Under the pieces are notes generated by a model that saw only the letters and a list, made by a program, of their open reading frames with translations, ran no database searches and was not told the origin of the DNA. Of a DNA stretch of 16,916 nt, positions 14,868 through 16,916 are shown piece after piece. The position numbers were made by a program, and so were the translations under genes. Origin of the DNA: Chloroflexota bacterium (GTDB taxonomy: Bacteria > Chloroflexota > Anaerolineae > JACRMK01); the NCBI GenBank assembly GCA_016200765.1, contig JACQEC010000175.1, forward strand, positions 1 to 16,916. Direction: 5' to 3'. Position 1 is the stretch's first letter, and the number at the start of each line of letters is the position of its first letter.

Positions 14868-14936
14868 CTGCGCCGCCGCTGTTCGGCTTCGAGTTTCCGG
14901 TGGGGCAGACTTCGTTTGTGGCGGTGCAGTTGTTGG
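14861..14936. repeat. 17-bp imperfect inverted repeat between dnaJ and hicA
   Basis: CCAACAACTGCGCCGCC (14861-14877) and GGCGGTGCAGTTGTTGG (14920-14936) are complementary at 16 of 17 positions, 42 bases apart. The span 14845-14995 holds no convincing gene. A plus-strand stretch ending with TAA at about 14980 could encode FGFEFPVGQTSFVAVQLLG and a few more residues, with coding-like composition but no start of its own. The element could be a tiny non-autonomous transposon relic or a regulatory dyad. Confidence 0.5.
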
Positions 14937-14995
14937 GGGCGTGGCTGATGTTTACGATTGTAAGATCGCGGGGGATGTAAGGAGATGATGGAGAA

Positions 14996-15229
14996 TCAAA
15001 GATTACTCAGGTGGTCGTTCAGGTCGTCCACCTTCATACCGACATCACGCAGGATACCTCGCAGCGTGCCGGCGCGCAATTCTTTATGGTCGGGAATGGC
15101 GACCGTGACGTGAGGCGGCGTTGTGCGTCTGACGATGATGTGACTACCGCGCTGACGGATGAAAGCGAAATTCAAACGCTCGAGAATTTTGACCAACATA
15201 CGCCCGGAAATGACGGGCAGACGGCTCAC
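14996..15229 (-). CDS. hicA: HicA-family toxin (mRNA interferase)
   Basis: A 77-residue protein with the double-stranded-RNA-binding-like HicA fold. The N-terminal PVISGRMLVKILERLNF, then RQRGSHIIVR with the catalytic His30, then VAIPDHKELRAGTLRGILRDVG match the family closely. When free it cleaves mRNA and stops growth; HicB neutralises it. The start overlaps the hicB stop by 4 bases (ATGA), so translation is coupled to the antitoxin. The catalytic histidine is kept, so the toxin appears intact. Confidence 0.92.
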   Translation of the reverse strand: MSRLPVISGRMLVKILERLNFAFIRQRGSHIIVRRTTPPHVTVAIPDHKELRAGTLRGILRDVGMKVDDLNDHLSNL

Positions 15230-15462
15230 GCGGTGACCTCGACCAACGTTTCCTCGAGTACATCACTGGGCGGGATGGGATCGCCAAAATCACGGGCTAC
15301 TTCCAGCCACGCCGTCATCGCTTCGCGAATGTTCTCCAGGGCCTCTTCGTATGTGTCCCCCTGCGAGTGGCATCCCTTTAAAGAAGGGCAATGAATGGCA
15401 TAGCCTCCATCGGGTTCGCGTTCAAAAATCACCCTATAACGATGTATCAGTGTGCTTTTCAT
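15226..15462 (-). CDS. hicB: HicB-family antitoxin
   Basis: A 78-residue antitoxin with the partial RNase H-like HicB fold: YRVIFEREPDGGYAIHCPSLKGCHSQGDTYEEALENIREAM. It ends soon after (PPSDVLEETLVEV), so the C-terminal DNA-binding helix-turn-helix or ribbon-helix-helix of longer HicB proteins is missing; whether it can repress its own promoter is uncertain. The frame extends to 15513, but ATG 15462 has GGGAGGT just upstream and matches the family start. The gene is antitoxin-first and diverges from mutS2 with overlapping promoters. Confidence 0.92.
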   Translation of the reverse strand: MKSTLIHRYRVIFEREPDGGYAIHCPSLKGCHSQGDTYEEALENIREAMTAWLEVARDFGDPIPPSDVLEETLVEVTA

Positions 15463-15483
15463 ACTGACCTCCCATCGAGAGCG

Positions 15484-15513
15484 ATTATACTTGGCGGTTA
15501 AGGAGAGTGTCAA
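15484..15513 (-). promoter_or_regulatory. Promoter of hicBA
   Basis: Consensus TTGACA (15513-15508) and TATAAT (15489-15484) on the minus strand, 18-base spacer. Start near 15477, leaving about 15 bases before the ATG, enough for the GGGAGGT ribosome-binding site at 15473-15467. Confidence 0.78.
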
Positions 15514-15520
15514 TTATAAT
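15491..15520 (+). promoter_or_regulatory. Promoter of mutS2, leaderless
   Basis: TTGGCG (15491-15496) and a perfect TATAAT (15515-15520) on the plus strand, 18-base spacer. The start would fall at about 15527, at the ATG itself (15528), so the mRNA should lack a leader. The region lies almost exactly on top of the hicB promoter in the opposite direction. Confidence 0.65.
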
Positions 15521-15527
15521 CGAACCT

Positions 15528-16916
15528 ATGCACGTCAGATCCATAAGCACTTTGGAATTCCCTAAAATCTTGGAGCAGTTGGCCGGCCACACGACGTTCT
15601 CGGCGGGGCGCGAGCTGGCGCTGGCCTTACAGCCCACCAGCGACCCGGCGGCCATCGCGCTGGCCCAGCAGGAGACGCGCGAGGCGCTTTACCTGTTCAA
15701 CGCCCGCGCCAGCGTGCCGTTGGGCGGCGCACATGACGTGCGCCCGCTGGTGGCGAACGCGCGCATCGGCGCGACGCTACAGCCCGCCGATATGCTCGAC
15801 CTGCGCGACACGCTCTCGCGCTCGCGCGCGGTGCGTCGCACACTCCTGCGCCTCGCCGCCGAAGTGCCGCGGCTGGCCGTCATCGCCGCGCGCCTGATGG
15901 ACGAATCGCACGCCGCCGACGAAATCTCGCGCTGTATCAACGACCGCGCCGAGGTGGTGGATGCGGCGTCGCCCGCCCTGCAAAAAATCCGGCGCGAGTT
16001 GAACGTCGCCCATGCGCGGCTGATGGATCGCTTGCAGAGGATGATCAGTTCAACCGAGTTCGGCAAGTTCATTCAGGAGCCGATCATCACCCAGCGCAGT
16101 GGCCGCTACGTCATCCCGCTCAAGTCGGACTTCAAGGGGCGCGTGCCTGGTCTGGTGCACGATCAATCGGCCAGCGGCGCGACGCTCTTTATCGAGCCGC
16201 TGGCGACGGTCGAGATGAACAACGCCTTGCGCGAACTGCAACTGCAAGAGCAGAGAGAGATCGAGCGCATCCTGACCGAGCTGACCGCCTTCGTCGCCGC
16301 GGAAGGCGACCGCATCGTCTGGGCGGTGGAGTCGCTGGCTGACCTTGACCTGGCGTTTGCGAAGGCGCTCTACGCCGAGGCGCTGCGCGCACATGAGCCG
16401 GCGATGGGGACGAACGATGGCGGGCAGACGATGGCGGACGAAGCGCCGCCGCTCACGCTAAACCTGATCAACGCCCGCCATCCCCTGCTCAATCCGCAGA
16501 CGGTCGTGCCGATTTCGCTTGCGCTGGACAGCGGCGCGCGCATTCTGATTATCACCGGCCCCAACACCGGCGGCAAGACGGTCACGCTGAAGACGGTCGG
16601 ACTGCTGGCGCTGATGGCGCAGGCGGGCCTCTTCATCCCCGCCGACGAAGGCTCGGCTCTGCCGGTCTTTGAAAACGTTTTCGCCGACATCGGCGACGAG
16701 CAGTCCATTGAGCAAAGCCTCTCGACCTTCTCGTCGCACATGCGCAATGTCATCGAGTTTTTGCGCGAAGCCGATCCGCGCTCACTGGTGCTGATGGATG
16801 AGTTGGGCGCGGGCACCGACCCGGTGGAAGGCTCGGCGCTGGCGCAGGCCGTTCTGGAGCACCTGCGCGCGCGCGGCATCATGGCGCTGGTCGCCACGCA
16901 CTACACCGAATTGAAG
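15528..16916 (+). CDS. mutS2: MutS2 ATPase, N-terminal 463 residues (cut by window edge)
   Basis: MutS2 (also called RqcU) is a DNA/ribosome-associated ATPase; family members suppress recombination or split collided ribosomes. The frame runs from ATG 15528 to the window end without a stop. Visible are the N-terminal helical region with STLEFPKILEQLAGHT, the core/clamp segment SGRYVIPLKSDFKGRVPGLVHD, GATLFIEPLATVEMNN, then Walker A GPNTGGKT (about 344-351), an FADIGDEQSIEQSLSTFSSH switch region, Walker B LVLMDELGAGTDP and ATHYTELK. The mismatch-recognition domain of MutS is absent, as expected for MutS2. The C-terminal Smr nuclease domain, if present, lies beyond the window. No ribosome-binding site precedes the ATG. 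Confidence 0.96.
   Translation, partial: MHVRSISTLEFPKILEQLAGHTTFSAGRELALALQPTSDPAAIALAQQETREALYLFNARASVPLGGAHDVRPLVANARIGATLQPADMLDLRDTLSRSRAVRRTLLRLAAEVPRLAVIAARLMDESHAADEISRCINDRAEVVDAASPALQKIRRELNVAHARLMDRLQRMISSTEFGKFIQEPIITQRSGRYVIPLKSDFKGRVPGLVHDQSASGATLFIEPLATVEMNNALRELQLQEQREIERILTELTAFVAAEGDRIVWAVESLADLDLAFAKALYAEALRAHEPAMGTNDGGQTMADEAPPLTLNLINARHPLLNPQTVVPISLALDSGARILIITGPNTGGKTVTLKTVGLLALMAQAGLFIPADEGSALPVFENVFADIGDEQSIEQSLSTFSSHMRNVIEFLREADPRSLVLMDELGAGTDPVEGSALAQAVLEHLRARGIMALVATHYTELK

Noticed and set aside
14162..14980. A 272-codon plus-strand open frame
   Set aside because: Most of it is antisense to the clear dnaJ gene and its composition is that of a shadow frame. Only the last part beyond dnaJ is noted, as a possible relic.

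Overview
The window is GC-rich, densely coded bacterial chromosome. Gene content and style suggest a member of the Chloroflexota: a tandem-ATPase ECF transporter with ThiW, an excisionase-like HTH fused to an RsbRD-like helical domain, short SPFH and FecR-type membrane proteins, and near-leaderless promoters. That placement is inference; no rRNA or other decisive marker is present.

Region 1 (1-5840, minus strand) is one thiamine-salvage operon. It reads from a sigma70-type promoter (about 5811-5839) through a TPP riboswitch (5698-5786) and an intrinsic terminator (5640-5672) into cytX (hydroxymethylpyrimidine uptake), a tenA remnant, thiM (thiazole kinase), thiW (ECF substrate-binding subunit), ecfA (two fused ATPases), ecfT and thiE (cut by the window edge). 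Together the intact genes would import both halves of thiamine, phosphorylate the thiazole and couple them to thiamine phosphate. tenA has lost its middle through an internal deletion, and no thiD is visible. Two similar inverted repeats sit in the operon, one of them coding for the tail of ThiM.

Region 2 (5867-6510) holds the C-terminal remnant of an IS630-family transposase, a strong hairpin terminator and tRNA-Val(CAC), all on the minus strand. Back-to-back promoters serve the tRNA and the next gene.

Region 3 (6449-8190, plus) is a putative operon: an HTH regulator with a helical sensor-like domain, a 53-residue membrane protein, and a seven-helix membrane protein of unknown function.

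Region 4 (8280-11092, plus) is a second putative operon: class II aldolase, orphan ABC-2 permease, a 62-residue membrane protein and an SPFH/prohibitin-like protein. It starts from a promoter so close to the ATG that the mRNA should be nearly leaderless. A convergent hairpin (11110-11146) separates it from region 5.

Region 5 (11166-14867, minus) is a tight operon of a DnaJ-type chaperone, an HtrA-type protease, acylphosphatase and a membrane-anchored FecR-domain protein, suggesting protein quality control at the cell surface.

Region 6 (14861-16916) has an unexplained inverted repeat, a hicBA toxin-antitoxin pair (minus) and the first 463 codons of mutS2 (plus). hicB and mutS2 diverge from two promoters that overlap almost completely.

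I found no CRISPR array, no phage genes and no clear new defence system. The least explained parts are the region 3 module, the repeats in the thi operon and the shared hicB/mutS2 control region.
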